A model generated the notes under the pieces. That model was not told the DNA's origin. It was given only the letters and a program-made list of their open reading frames with translations, and did no database searches. 59,853 bases of DNA from positions 1 to 59,853 of the forward strand of contig JAOUNS010000022.1 in the NCBI GenBank assembly GCA_029880855.1, given 5' to 3'. Below are positions 15,322 through 24,083 of this stretch, one piece after another (the stretch's first letter is position 1; each line of letters starts with the position of its first letter). This DNA comes from Gammaproteobacteria bacterium. Lineage in GTDB: Bacteria; Pseudomonadota; Gammaproteobacteria; UBA6429; Thiohalophilaceae. The translations under genes and the position numbers were made by a program.

Positions 15322-15778
15322 CATGGCTGTAACTGATGTATCTCGAATTTTGTTCGGGACTTTTGTGTTGGTACCTGTTGATACAACAAGCGGCATCTAA
15401 ATGACAGCGGTGAAAGGAATTTCCCTTCCCCGAAAAACATGACCGGTTCCAGCCTGTTCCAACGCATTGAACTGTTAGGTCACGATTTTGTGTAATTAAA
15501 AAACGGCATTGACCCCTTAAATATCGTTTGGCAACTAGTGTGCCATTCTTCTATTTACGTTTGCCATGAATAATGGCACGCATTATTTGAGCAAAAATAC
15601 AGCAATATCATCACTAAATTAACTGTTTTTGTATATTTCTGCGCAGATTGCTGCGATTTCTCGTTTCGATAGTTTGTAAAGCGGACAATATGGCGTTAAC
15701 GTTATTTTATTGTCTGGTTTTCGGAGGTCCAGACATGTTGGAAATAAAATGTAATTAACAAGAATCAAGGAGAATTAA
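15322..15778. other. 457-base gap with one inverted repeat
   Basis: No gene is seen. GTGCCATT (from about 15540) and AATGGCAC (to about 15583) form a hairpin with a long loop. AACTGTTAGGTC near 15470 resembles an integron core site but lacks a partner. The region is otherwise AT-rich. Confidence 0.35.
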
Positions 15779-16033
15779 ATGAAAGATGTGTTGTTTATCG
15801 ATAATATGTTGACGCCTAAAATTATCACTATTATATATTGGCTGTTGTTGCTGGCCTCGGTTGTGGGCGGGGTGGGTACCATGTTTGGCGGGTACGACGG
15901 CTTTACATTTGGCAAATTTATGCTGGGTCTGCTGTTTGTTTTCGGTGGTGCAGTAATGTCGCGCATCTGGTGCGAGTTGCTTATTGTCATGTTCAAGATG
16001 AATGAGGCGCTGCAGGACATTCGCAAGAAGTAA
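15779..16033 (+). CDS. DUF4282 family membrane protein
   Basis: 84 residues with two membrane helices (about 16-37 and 48-70). MLTPKIITIIYWLLLL at the first helix and the second-helix end SRIWCELLIVMFKMNEAL match the DUF4282 family of small bacterial inner-membrane proteins of unknown role. AAGGAG lies 7 bases before the ATG. A terminator-like hairpin follows at 16061-16090, so it is a single-gene unit. Confidence 0.88.
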   Translation: MKDVLFIDNMLTPKIITIIYWLLLLASVVGGVGTMFGGYDGFTFGKFMLGLLFVFGGAVMSRIWCELLIVMFKMNEALQDIRKK

Positions 16034-16060
16034 ACTTGAAAGAGTTAATAGGTTCAGCAT

Positions 16061-16090
16061 GCAGCGGCGCAGTATTTTCTGCGCCGTTGC
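16061..16090 (+). terminator. terminator hairpin after the DUF4282 gene
   Basis: GCAGCGGCGCAG (16061-16072) pairs with CTGCGCCGTTGC (16079-16090) around TATTTT, and a T-rich stretch (ATTGTTGTGTTTC) follows. This looks like an intrinsic terminator for the gene ending at 16033. Confidence 0.7.
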
Positions 16091-16150
16091 ATTGTTGTGT
16101 TTCACTGAAGACAACCACCTGACGATTAATTAGTCGCGCGATATATTGTC

Positions 16151-16477
16151 ATGGAAAATAAAGTTATTTTACGTAATGAAAGAGATAACGACAGTCTGCG
16201 CTATGTGGAGGCCAGGCTGGACGAGGATGGCGACCTTGTTATAGAAGGTCAGGATCTGGGGAGCGGGGTGGTGCAGTTTCCCGATGCCGCTGAATATGAA
16301 TGGATCTGGATGATCAAGTCTGCGGATCATGGTTTGTTACGGCAGGCGCTGGGTGTGGAGGGGGATATCCTGGCTGCGCTGAAACAGCAGTTCAGCGGGC
16401 CGAATGCAGCCGGGTTATATGTGTTTCTGAAACAAAACGAAATTCCCTTCGAGGTTTACAGCCGGTTTGGTGATTGA
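16151..16477 (+). CDS. hypothetical protein
   Basis: 108 residues, no signal peptide or membrane helix. The acidic N-terminal part looks like a small beta-sheet (LRYVEARLDEDGDLVIEGQDLG, then YEWIWMI). The second half is helical (LLRQALGVEGDILAALKQQF). The DEDGDLVIEGQDLG segment is common in small uncharacterised bacterial proteins, but I cannot name a family. It follows the DUF4282 gene and its terminator and probably has its own promoter. Confidence 0.7.
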   Translation: MENKVILRNERDNDSLRYVEARLDEDGDLVIEGQDLGSGVVQFPDAAEYEWIWMIKSADHGLLRQALGVEGDILAALKQQFSGPNAAGLYVFLKQNEIPFEVYSRFGD

Positions 16478-16570
16478 ACGCTGTTTTATATGACGAATAA
16501 ATAATATGATAACCCCTGTGGTTTCAGTTCATATACAGCATCAGGCAGGCGTAAATACCAACCTGGAGGG

Positions 16571-17221
16571 GTGTTGAAAAAAAAGACAAAACAAATCCTG
16601 CTTTGGTTATTTACGGCGTGTGTACTGGTTTTTGCCGGCCTTCTACTTTCCTTTCCCAACTCTTCCAGGCTTGTTCTTTGCTTGGTAACCGGTACCTTGC
16701 CGGATTCAAGTCATGTTTCCCGCATCAGAAGTGACTTGCAGGGCCAGAAAGGCTTTATTGCGATGTTGGTGAAGCACGAGCAATTAACGCTGCAGCGTTT
16801 CTACGAATCCGGTAACAGTTTTTCGGTAAAAAAATATATTCACAAAACACCGACTTCCATGTTTGATATCCATGCGTTTCATGATTACTGGGAGGTTTGG
16901 GTGAGGACAGATATCGTCAACGGTAAACCACTGACTGCATATTTGGTACGGCTGGGTATGGTGAAGGATGTGAATGCCGAGACCTTCTTCCGTGACCAGT
17001 GTGGCGATAATGTGTGCAAATGGGTTATGCCGGCAATGATTGGCGTGTATAACAGGATGTTTGACTGGGGGATATTCAAACCCGTCAGGTTGAATATTAC
17101 CGAACTGGATGAGACCTCTTCAGTGAGTCGAAAAAGACTGGATCTGCAAGAGTGGAAGAAACAGGTCGGCAAAATGCATGGCAACGGTCGCGGCGTAAGT
17201 TTTATGAATTTCCCTGCTTAA
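16571..17221 (+). CDS. hypothetical membrane-anchored protein
   Basis: 216 residues from GTG 16571; TTG 16574 is also possible, with GGAGGGG directly upstream. A basic N-terminus (LKKKTKQ) precedes one hydrophobic segment (about 9-31) that is either a signal anchor or an uncleaved signal. The rest is extracytoplasmic: a WEVWVRTD strand, two cysteines close together (DQCGDNVCKW) and a C-terminal helix. No family recognised. Its 3' end overlaps the end of the convergent mscS-type gene by 20 bases. Confidence 0.7.
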   Translation: MLKKKTKQILLWLFTACVLVFAGLLLSFPNSSRLVLCLVTGTLPDSSHVSRIRSDLQGQKGFIAMLVKHEQLTLQRFYESGNSFSVKKYIHKTPTSMFDIHAFHDYWEVWVRTDIVNGKPLTAYLVRLGMVKDVNAETFFRDQCGDNVCKWVMPAMIGVYNRMFDWGIFKPVRLNITELDETSSVSRKRLDLQEWKKQVGKMHGNGRGVSFMNFPA

Positions 17222-18323
17222 AACCAGCTCCAGCTGTTCCGTTAGTCTGGTTATGTGCCGAGAAGTCCACCCGGGCAGCCTGCATAATCGGTGTGCTGAG
17301 CTGGATGTGTTTTTCTGCAGCGGTTTTGATGATCTGTTCTATAACCTGGAAACGGACATAAAGAAGTTTGCGGGTCTCTTTGATGTAGTAGTACACCGCA
17401 TATTCAACGGCGAAATCACCCGCGTCGACGGTTGCGACTTCATGTCCATGCTGTTTCTCGAACGGCAGATCACATTTTGATTTCAGCGTCTCAAAGGCTT
17501 CGGCAAACATTGCTTTGACAGAGTTAACCGATACATCATAACCGATTTTAAATGTAATGCGTTCACGCAAACCTTTGGCTGAGGCGAAACGTGACAGGTT
17601 GTGGATGACCCGGTCGCGCAACAGACTGTTACGAATCATCATGCGGTGATTATTCACCAGATTCAGCAATTCGGTGTGAAACAGTCGTGTTTTGTGGACG
17701 ATGGCGATAAACCGCTCGCCATCCTGAAATTCAATGACGTCACCGGTTTCCAGAATGCGTGAATTAAGCATGATCAGGCCGCCAAACAGATCCGGCGCCC
17801 AGACATTTTGTGTCAGGGCGAGGAAAACACCGATCACACCAAGTACGCCGCCGGCCTCGAGCCAGCTCTCAAAGCCAAGGATGCGGACAATGGCGATGAC
17901 CATGATAATGGTGAGCAGCAGGTTGGAGACAATGTTGATCAGTCTGGAGTGATAAGTCTCAATCAGAATGGAGGTGTCGCCGATTTCCTTGCGCTTGCCA
18001 TATTGTGAGTGGATCACATTACTGATGCCATGGCTGGTGACGTAGCCAAGATACATCACGATGACAACCGAGAGTAATTTTATCCCGGGACCTTTGGCTT
18101 CACCGGGCAGGTAGATGTGGTAATAAAAAAAGGCGGCGACTACGGCCAGATTAAAGGCACGAAATACCTGCACGCGAAGGGAAAAATACTTGTCCGATGC
18201 ATCGCCGTGGTAGATGAATTGCATGATCTGACGGGCGAAGATCATCAGTAACAGGTTAACGGTCAGAATGATCAGGTCCAGCGCATCAAAGACAGAGATG
18301 ATTTTGTGAATTTCTTCTGGCAA
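17202..18323 (-). CDS. MscS family mechanosensitive ion channel
   Basis: 373 residues. There are four or more membrane helices in the first 165 residues. The pore helix TM3 and beta domain are recognisable from GGVLGVIGVFLALTQNVWAPDLFGGLIML (about 155-183), which has the Gly/Ala-packed pattern of MscS TM3. It is followed by a soluble domain (GDVIEFQDGERFIAIVHKTRL, NHRMMIRNSLL). Family members open on membrane tension and release solutes during hypo-osmotic shock. The N-terminal extension gives it more helices than E. coli MscS. The gene is divergent from the small membrane protein at 18585. Confidence 0.9.
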   Translation of the reverse strand: MPEEIHKIISVFDALDLIILTVNLLLMIFARQIMQFIYHGDASDKYFSLRVQVFRAFNLAVVAAFFYYHIYLPGEAKGPGIKLLSVVIVMYLGYVTSHGISNVIHSQYGKRKEIGDTSILIETYHSRLINIVSNLLLTIIMVIAIVRILGFESWLEAGGVLGVIGVFLALTQNVWAPDLFGGLIMLNSRILETGDVIEFQDGERFIAIVHKTRLFHTELLNLVNNHRMMIRNSLLRDRVIHNLSRFASAKGLRERITFKIGYDVSVNSVKAMFAEAFETLKSKCDLPFEKQHGHEVATVDAGDFAVEYAVYYYIKETRKLLYVRFQVIEQIIKTAAEKHIQLSTPIMQAARVDFSAHNQTNGTAGAGFKQGNS

Positions 18324-18516
18324 GGGTAAATTCCTGCAGTGCGTACGTCGATGTGTGTTGAGTGTGAAATTATGCGTTTTATGTTGCGTAAAAGCAATTT
18401 ACCGCAGCATGTCCCGTGACTTGCATCTGCCGATGCGCTGCCGGGATTAAACCCGATATTTTTTCTATGGTATTTAATGCCTGCAGGCAAGGGTGGCCGA
18501 CTGAGTGTGATTCGGC

Positions 18517-18545
18517 TTGAACGCAAAACGAATTCCTGTGATAAA
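18517..18545 (+). promoter_or_regulatory. candidate sigma-70 promoter
   Basis: TTGAAC (18517-18522) and TGATAA (18539-18544) are separated by 16 bases, about 40 bases before the ATG at 18585. This is a plausible promoter for the small membrane protein gene. Confidence 0.4.
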
Positions 18546-18584
18546 CTCGATGCAAAGATCAATAACGATTAATAGGGAGAAAAA

Positions 18585-18899
18585 ATGAAAATTGTCGGTA
18601 TCGAAGGTATGACAGATCAAGAAGTGATGGACGAGATCCAGAAAGGGGGTAAATTTGTCATCTACCAATACTGTATCTCCATCATTATTATGAGTTTCAG
18701 GCAACCCAGTAATATCTATTTCATCAAGTCGGATCAGGGTTCCGTGGGCAAGGGCCTGGGATTTTCTCTGATTACACTGTTGCTTGGTTGGTGGGGAATT
18801 CCCTGGGGACCGATTTATTCCATCGGTTCTTTATATACAAACTTCTCCGGTGGCAAGAATGTGACGAATGACATTCTGAGCGGAGCACAGGGAGAATAA
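18585..18899 (+). CDS. conserved hypothetical membrane protein
   Basis: 104 residues; TAGGGAG lies 7 bases before the ATG. Two hydrophobic segments are seen (about 27-37 and 60-82). The blocks YQYCISIIIMSFRQPSNIYFI and GLGFSLITLLLGWWGIPWGP look conserved and recall uncharacterised inner-membrane proteins of many phyla. GWWGIPWGPIY is its most telling motif. The C-terminal GGKNVT segment is soluble. No function known. It is a single gene divergent from the mscS-type gene. Confidence 0.75.
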   Translation: MKIVGIEGMTDQEVMDEIQKGGKFVIYQYCISIIIMSFRQPSNIYFIKSDQGSVGKGLGFSLITLLLGWWGIPWGPIYSIGSLYTNFSGGKNVTNDILSGAQGE

Positions 18900-19221
18900 A
18901 GCGTTTTCAGCACGGAGAAATGCACCATTTTGTGACACAGTACATGCTGTTTGTCACCGTGGTTCAAATCGAACCTGCACAATTATGTAGCAGGAAACGC
19001 AGGTGGATCAGGTGTTTGTCAGGCCCAAATGAGGCATCGATTTATATGGCAGGAAATATGGTGTCAGTTACGCCGGCGTAAAAACATACCCCGTTAGTCA
19101 GAATTGATGGGGCGTGTATCAATATCGGTGTTTTTTTAAACTTTCGAATGGTCAAGCCGATAGTGGTGTATACCTGATATATACCGACAGCGACACGGAT
19201 GATTCAGCGGGTTGCGATACG
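18900..19221. other. 322-base gap upstream of the PAS gene
   Basis: It holds GTGACA (18932-18937) and TGTCAC (18952-18957), with CAG/CTG inside, as an inverted repeat that could be a terminator stem or operator. An open frame continues upstream of the PAS start to 19114, but it has no ribosome site and a composition unlike the PAS domain, so I treat it as non-coding. Confidence 0.4.
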
Positions 19222-19749
19222 ATGAAAAACAAGCACATCATGCCGACCAATCAGGAGAAGGTGATGCGAGAGAATGATTTCATCGTGTCCAAAACTGATC
19301 TGAAAGGACGCATTACCTATGGCAATCGGATTTTCATCGAATTTTCCGGTTATACGGAAAATGAGCTGTTGGGTGAACAACACAATATCATTCGACACCC
19401 GGATATGCCGAGATCCGTTTTCAAATTGCTGTGGGATACGATCAGTCAGGGGCGGGAAATATTTGCCTTCGTGAAAAACATGGCCAAAGACGGCTCGTTT
19501 TATTGGGTCTATGCCAATGTCACACCGGATTATGATCAGAGCAACCAAATATGCGGATATTTCTCCGTGCGCAGAAAACCAAACCCTCAGGCGATAAAGA
19601 CCATCAGCCAACTGTACAGCAGTATGATGGAGGCGGAGAAAAAGGCCGCTGCGAAAAATGCCATCGCGGCCTCAAGTAAAATCCTGACGGACTTCCTGGC
19701 AGAGAAAGGAGTTAGCTATGAAGAACTTGTCATTGCTCTCCAGGGCTAG
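19222..19749 (+). CDS. PAS-domain protein, CetB-like signalling partner
   Basis: 175 residues from the ATG at 19222. One PAS domain of the Aer type covers about residues 15-125: [20 protein letters not shown]...[37 protein letters not shown]. That [10 protein letters not shown] block is the signature of redox-sensing Aer/CetB PAS domains, which bind FAD. There is no membrane helix. The chemoreceptor gene starts inside its 3' end (32-base overlap), so both are made together. This matches the split CetB (PAS)/CetA (transducer) energy-taxis receptor of Campylobacter. FAD binding is inferred. Confidence 0.88.
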   Translation: MKNKHIMPTNQEKVMRENDFIVSKTDLKGRITYGNRIFIEFSGYTENELLGEQHNIIRHPDMPRSVFKLLWDTISQGREIFAFVKNMAKDGSFYWVYANVTPDYDQSNQICGYFSVRRKPNPQAIKTISQLYSSMMEAEKKAAAKNAIAASSKILTDFLAEKGVSYEELVIALQG

Positions 19750-21262
19750 CCTGATCACTTCTTTATATGCAGTGCTGTTGTTTGGCACTGTTGCATGGTT
19801 GTATTACCAACAGCAACTGGATTTTTTTCTTGTCGGTGTCACTGTCCTGGCATTGCTGCTCAGTATCTATACCCTTGTAACCTCACTACGTGCAAGAAAG
19901 TCCGGCCGGATCATCGCCGAGATACAGAAGGTGATCAAAGAGGCATGTGCCGGTCGGTTTGGGAGCAGAATTACCAACATTGTCGGGCAGGACCATTTCG
20001 GACTGATGGCGCAGGATATCAATGACATGCTCGACCAACTGGAGACCTTTTTTCGGGAGGTCAATACCAGCGTCCATTATGTCACGCAGGGCAAGGTATT
20101 CCGCAAGCCCATGCATATGGGATTGCATGGTGGTTTTGTGCGTACCATGCAGGAGGTGGAAAAGAGCAATCAGGCCATCGTCGAAGTGCATCTGAACAGC
20201 AGCAAGAATGCGGTGCTGGGCGATCTGAATCAACTGAATGCCTCCAATCTGATCAAGAATCTGAAAGAGAACCAGGAAGATCTGGCAAATGTGAATCATG
20301 AAATGGAGGTTGTGCAGAAGATCTCCGGCAGTACCGCTGAAAAGGCGGTGGAAAGCAAACAATCTATTGGACGGGTGATTGGTGATCTGAACGCGATTGT
20401 CGAAATGGTAAACCAGATGGACAAGGCGTTCAAACAACTGAATGACCACAGCCTACAGGTGACCGGTGCGATCCGAAATATTGTCGAGATCACCGAGCAG
20501 ACCAATCTGTTGGCGCTGAATGCAGCTATCGAAGCGGCCCGCGCCGGTGAGCATGGCCGTGGATTTGCGGTAGTGGCCGATGAGGTGCGCTCACTGGCCA
20601 ATCACACCAAGGAAGTCACACAGGAGATCATGCCGGCGATTCAGGCGTTCAAGAATGAAGCGGAACGGATGATGCACGAATCCGAGTCGATGAAAAAACT
20701 GGCCAATGAGTCGAAGACAACCATATCCAGTTTTGAGGATAATTTTACCGAGTTTGCCGCGTCGGCGCGCAAGGCATATGAAAACATGACCTTTGCGCTG
20801 GATATGAGTTTTGCATCACTGGTCAAAATGGACCATATCATTTATAAACAAAACGCGTATCGCTGTCTTGAGTCCGGAACTGATTCAGATGAAGCCAGAT
20901 CCGTCAATGTCGATCACCATAACTGTCGTTTGGGTAAATGGTATGACTCAGGAACAGGTGCACAGTTGTTCAGCACAATGCCATCCTATAAAGCGCTGGA
21001 ACCTCCACATAAAAAGGTACATCAGAACATTCACAAGGCCATTGAGTGTTTGCGCGGGAACTGGGTGCAGGAACAGGGCTTGCAGGAAAAAATGGTCGGG
21101 TTTTTCACTGTCGCGGAAGAAGGCAGTGCCGAGATTATTCGAATCATTAACCGCCTGGTTAACGAGCGACGCAACAGTTATGCCGAGGGCGCGATGAATA
21201 TCACAACATCGGATGTAAACAAGGATAATGCGGATGACGATGACAGTCTGACTTTCTTCTGA
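19718..21262 (+). CDS. methyl-accepting chemotaxis protein with CZB domain, CetA-like
   Basis: 514 residues; AAGGAG precedes the ATG. Two membrane helices (about 8-25 and 32-50) are joined by a very short loop, so there is no periplasmic sensor. A HAMP-like linker follows, then the signalling domain with the conserved tip ([32 protein letters not shown]). The C-terminal 120 residues are a CZB zinc-binding domain: a conserved His in KMDHIIYK, then [11 protein letters not shown] and a later H in [11 protein letters not shown]. Lacking its own sensor, it presumably takes its input from the overlapping PAS gene and from zinc or redox at the CZB domain, and signals to CheA. Confidence 0.92.
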   Translation: MKNLSLLSRASLITSLYAVLLFGTVAWLYYQQQLDFFLVGVTVLALLLSIYTLVTSLRARKSGRIIAEIQKVIKEACAGRFGSRITNIVGQDHFGLMAQDINDMLDQLETFFREVNTSVHYVTQGKVFRKPMHMGLHGGFVRTMQEVEKSNQAIVEVHLNSSKNAVLGDLNQLNASNLIKNLKENQEDLANVNHEMEVVQKISGSTAEKAVESKQSIGRVIGDLNAIVEMVNQMDKAFKQLNDHSLQVTGAIRNIVEITEQTNLLALNAAIEAARAGEHGRGFAVVADEVRSLANHTKEVTQEIMPAIQAFKNEAERMMHESESMKKLANESKTTISSFEDNFTEFAASARKAYENMTFALDMSFASLVKMDHIIYKQNAYRCLESGTDSDEARSVNVDHHNCRLGKWYDSGTGAQLFSTMPSYKALEPPHKKVHQNIHKAIECLRGNWVQEQGLQEKMVGFFTVAEEGSAEIIRIINRLVNERRNSYAEGAMNITTSDVNKDNADDDDSLTFF

Positions 21263-21551
21263 TTCATCCTGTCTTCTTTTCTCACAATCGGTGCTTCACC
21301 ATTTGACAAACCGCACGACAAATTTCTTTTGAATTAGACTCATTCAAGCTCTGTAAGTACGCGTATGTCCCGGATGACGGTTATTTGCCGCCGGTTACAT
21401 GTACTTGCCGTTTTAACCGTCATAATTCCGTCACCTGAAAAAACAGTGCATGCAACTGATTGATAGTAGCGGATTTGAACCGATTCGCCGTATAATGGCA
21501 CTGTATTTGCTTTTTCCACCGTATAGAGTAGTAGCGCAGGAGCACGGTGTT

Positions 21552-22160
21552 ATGTTTTCCGGTTTGTTTCGTTCTTCCCTGATCATCGGCTTGATGATGC
21601 TTGTCCCACTGAATGCTGTTGTTGCAGAGGATTGCACCGGCAGTCACGATCCTGATTGTATGCCCATCCCGTTAGTCGTACAGGCGCGTTTTACCCTGGA
21701 CAGCGGTTCCTGGTATCCGTTGTCGGAAGAGATCATGAAATCAGCGGTGATGGACACGGCATTGGCCAACCTGACCAACTCCGGTTTTTTCGCCTTTAAT
21801 GACAAGGTGGCGCCGGAGGGCATTCTCGATTTTCGCATTTCCCTGATCGGACCGGCCCGTTCCATCAAGTTGACCATTACCCTGACTGTGCCGGATCAAC
21901 CCAGTTTTATTTCCACCGCTTCCATGTCCGTCAAGGATCTCGACTATCAAGGTCTGTATCAGGCGTTTGAAAAAATCGGCAAGACTTCAGCACAACGCAT
22001 GCTGGACAAGTTTAATGCCTATGTTTTACATGAAGAAGTGACAGACGATTACCGGGACGAAGACCGCCGTGCGCTGATGGCCATGCGCGATATGGGGCAT
22101 GGCTATCGCGGCAGATCATATATGATGGCCTATGCCAACAAACGCCTGAGCCGCGAATAG
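21552..22160 (+). CDS. hypothetical secreted protein
   Basis: 202 residues from the ATG at 21552; AGGAG lies 8 bases upstream, which decides against the longer frame. A signal peptide ends near VVA/ED. The mature N-terminus has two cysteines (DCTGSHDPDC). The middle has beta-strands resembling a small outer-membrane-associated assembly domain (LDFRISLIGPARSIKLTITLTVP). The C-terminus is helical and charged. I do not recognise the family. It is convergent with the multiheme cytochrome gene, with a 31-base gap. Confidence 0.7.
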   Translation: MFSGLFRSSLIIGLMMLVPLNAVVAEDCTGSHDPDCMPIPLVVQARFTLDSGSWYPLSEEIMKSAVMDTALANLTNSGFFAFNDKVAPEGILDFRISLIGPARSIKLTITLTVPDQPSFISTASMSVKDLDYQGLYQAFEKIGKTSAQRMLDKFNAYVLHEEVTDDYRDEDRRALMAMRDMGHGYRGRSYMMAYANKRLSRE

Positions 22161-22191
22161 GCAACCTCACTTCGTTGCCCGCCCTGCGACA

Positions 22192-23493
22192 CTAATGGGC
22201 AACTTTGGGCCAGTACTTTTCGAGACTAAACGACGGACTGTGCGAGCCACGGTGGCATTGCCGGCAAACTTTTTCGGTCAGCCGGCCTTTCTGTGCAACA
22301 GGTGTAGTGCCGCCGCTTTTGACATGTTGTCCCGCCGCGCCATGACAGGATTCGCACTGGACCTGGGTCAGGTGCTCGGTAATCAAATCATCAATATAGC
22401 CGCCGGGTTTTTCAAAACCGACAACATGGCAGCCGATGCAGTTTGGATCGAAGGCCTTGTTGACGCGTCGCAGTGATTTGAAAGCGCGGGCATGGCGGCT
22501 TTGTTGCCATACCTGCCATGCGGTTGCATGACAGGTGCGACACTTTTCCGCACCGGCATACGGACTCACTCCGCTCTCTGAAGCCTTGCGCAACTCAACA
22601 CGACGTAAATAATCCTGTTTTATTTCCTCATTATAATCTTTGTACCATTGTGCATACGCCGGTGAATCCGGGATCGATGGCGGCAAGGGGATCACTTCAT
22701 GCTGAAAGGCGCGAATACGTGATGTGTGATCCAGCGACAGCCTGAGCAGCCCCAGGCGCATACCCCGTGAACCGGGTTGCAAGACCAGGGTGTGACCGAC
22801 TTTTTGCGGTTCACCGAATTGTTCATGGCGGGACTTGATCAGCAGGATGTCCACATCCGTCAGTTTGAGTTGTTTGGTAATGTCAGCAAGCAGGCTGTCA
22901 GTGGCCAGGATAACCAGATCACCCTGTTGCTTGGCGGTATGCATGCGTGTCAGCAGTGTGGTGTTATCAAGAATTTGTGTTTGTTTGTCGGCAGCATGCA
23001 TGCCGGTTGCCTGCGGCGGGATGGACATCCAGCTGAAGATATGCAGATGGAGATTGTTGCGTTGTATACGGCGCGAATAACGGAATGGTTTTGCCTTTTC
23101 ATACCGGCTCACCCAGGGCAAGGGTGTATCTGCAAGCAGTTGTGAACCGAAGCTGAGATCCTGCGGTTGCACGGCGATGGCATCATAATGCATTTGGGCG
23201 ATGCCCTGCAGGATGTATTTGTTTTTGATGGTGTCTGTCGAGTAGTCGGCAGCCAGCAGACCGCCGGTGGAGACAAGCAACAGATGTGGATATGTTTCCC
23301 TGAGCCGTGTCAGTATGGTGGCGCGACGGCGTATCCCGCCCAGATCGCCTTCTTTGGAACAGCCGCAGGGTTCCAGTTCACCATCCAGATTGCCGGTGTA
23401 GACAATAGTGACAGGATTATCTTCAGCGGCAGCAGTAAATGCTACCGGTACCAAACTGCACAGCAGCAGGATGAAAAATATTTTTTGTTGCAT
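22192..23493 (-). CDS. tetraheme c-type cytochrome with UshA-like N-terminal domain
   Basis: 433 residues with a signal peptide ending near TAAA/ED. Residues about 27-290 resemble the metallophosphoesterase/UshA fold (VTIVYTGNLDGELEPCGC, GGIRRRATIL, LLLVSTGG). The Asp-x-His metal motif is not present, and a CGC and other unusual residues replace it. The C-terminal part carries four CxxCH heme sites at C318, C352, C380 and C410, arranged as in cytochrome c554-type multiheme proteins. It is probably a periplasmic electron-transfer protein or reductase. It is divergent from the diheme peroxidase-like gene, with a shared 590-base regulatory gap. Confidence 0.88.
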   Translation of the reverse strand: MQQKIFFILLLCSLVPVAFTAAAEDNPVTIVYTGNLDGELEPCGCSKEGDLGGIRRRATILTRLRETYPHLLLVSTGGLLAADYSTDTIKNKYILQGIAQMHYDAIAVQPQDLSFGSQLLADTPLPWVSRYEKAKPFRYSRRIQRNNLHLHIFSWMSIPPQATGMHAADKQTQILDNTTLLTRMHTAKQQGDLVILATDSLLADITKQLKLTDVDILLIKSRHEQFGEPQKVGHTLVLQPGSRGMRLGLLRLSLDHTSRIRAFQHEVIPLPPSIPDSPAYAQWYKDYNEEIKQDYLRRVELRKASESGVSPYAGAEKCRTCHATAWQVWQQSRHARAFKSLRRVNKAFDPNCIGCHVVGFEKPGGYIDDLITEHLTQVQCESCHGAAGQHVKSGGTTPVAQKGRLTEKVCRQCHRGSHSPSFSLEKYWPKVAH

Positions 23494-23675
23494 GTTCTGT
23501 TACATTCCGGGTGTATATAACCGGGTGCCTGTAGAAGTAATGATAGTCGATTAATCGCGATATCGTTTCTCCGTTAAAAATAGTTGCCATACATTGAATG
23601 TGTCATGCAGAGACCGGGAGTATGGTGAAGACACGAAAAGGCGATAACAAAAAATAACAGGTAAGAGGGCGCTTG

Positions 23676-23691
23676 TGTAACGTTAGTTACA
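23676..23691. promoter_or_regulatory. 16-bp palindrome in the cytochrome intergenic region
   Basis: TGTAACGTTAGTTACA: perfect 6-bp half-sites (TGTAAC and GTTACA) around GTTA. It is one of three inverted repeats in the 590-base divergent gap (also near 23746-23760 and 23799-23816). Likely a regulator site; the regulator is unknown. Confidence 0.5.
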
Positions 23692-23744
23692 ATAAACAAA
23701 GTAAATCACTCATTTATTTAAAACATAGATTGCATTTATTAATC

Positions 23745-23773
23745 TTGACTTGGTCTAAGTCCAGGCATAGATT
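23745..23773 (+). promoter_or_regulatory. candidate sigma-70 promoter with operator-like dyad
   Basis: TTGACT (23745-23750), 17 bases, TAGATT (23768-23773). The -35 lies within GACTTGGTCTAAGTC, an imperfect dyad (GACTT/AAGTC). A repressor bound there would block the promoter for the peroxidase-like gene, leaving a long leader of about 300 bases. Confidence 0.5.
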
Positions 23774-23798
23774 GATTAATGTGTGTTGATGATTGGTT

Positions 23799-23816
23799 GT
23801 TACTGTTATTTGTAAC
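23799..23816. promoter_or_regulatory. inverted repeat GTTAC/GTAAC in the leader
   Basis: GTTAC (23799-23803) and GTAAC (23812-23816) are separated by 8 bases. It has half-sites like the palindrome at 23676-23691, so the same factor may bind both. Confidence 0.35.
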
Positions 23817-24083
23817 TGTGAAGTGGTTGAAGCGACTATCGTAATAAAAATATCAATGCAGCTGTCTTTGGTCGTTCGTAATAAGAATTAAATCCGCTTC
23901 GAACGTCAGCTTGTTCATATAAATCCGGTCTATGTGGTTGGCGTGTGTCCATGCAGTACTCAATACACTTGAGAAAACGATCGCGGGTGACGTTTCGTTT
24001 GTCTTGGTGTGTGTTGGTTCAGGCCATACAAGGGTTGCCTGCTGTTGTTTATTGCACAGACGATAAACCTGTCAGGAGGATTT

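Noticed and set aside
15470-15484. GTTAGGT resembling an integron core site
   Set aside because: No mirrored partner or palindrome is found on either side.
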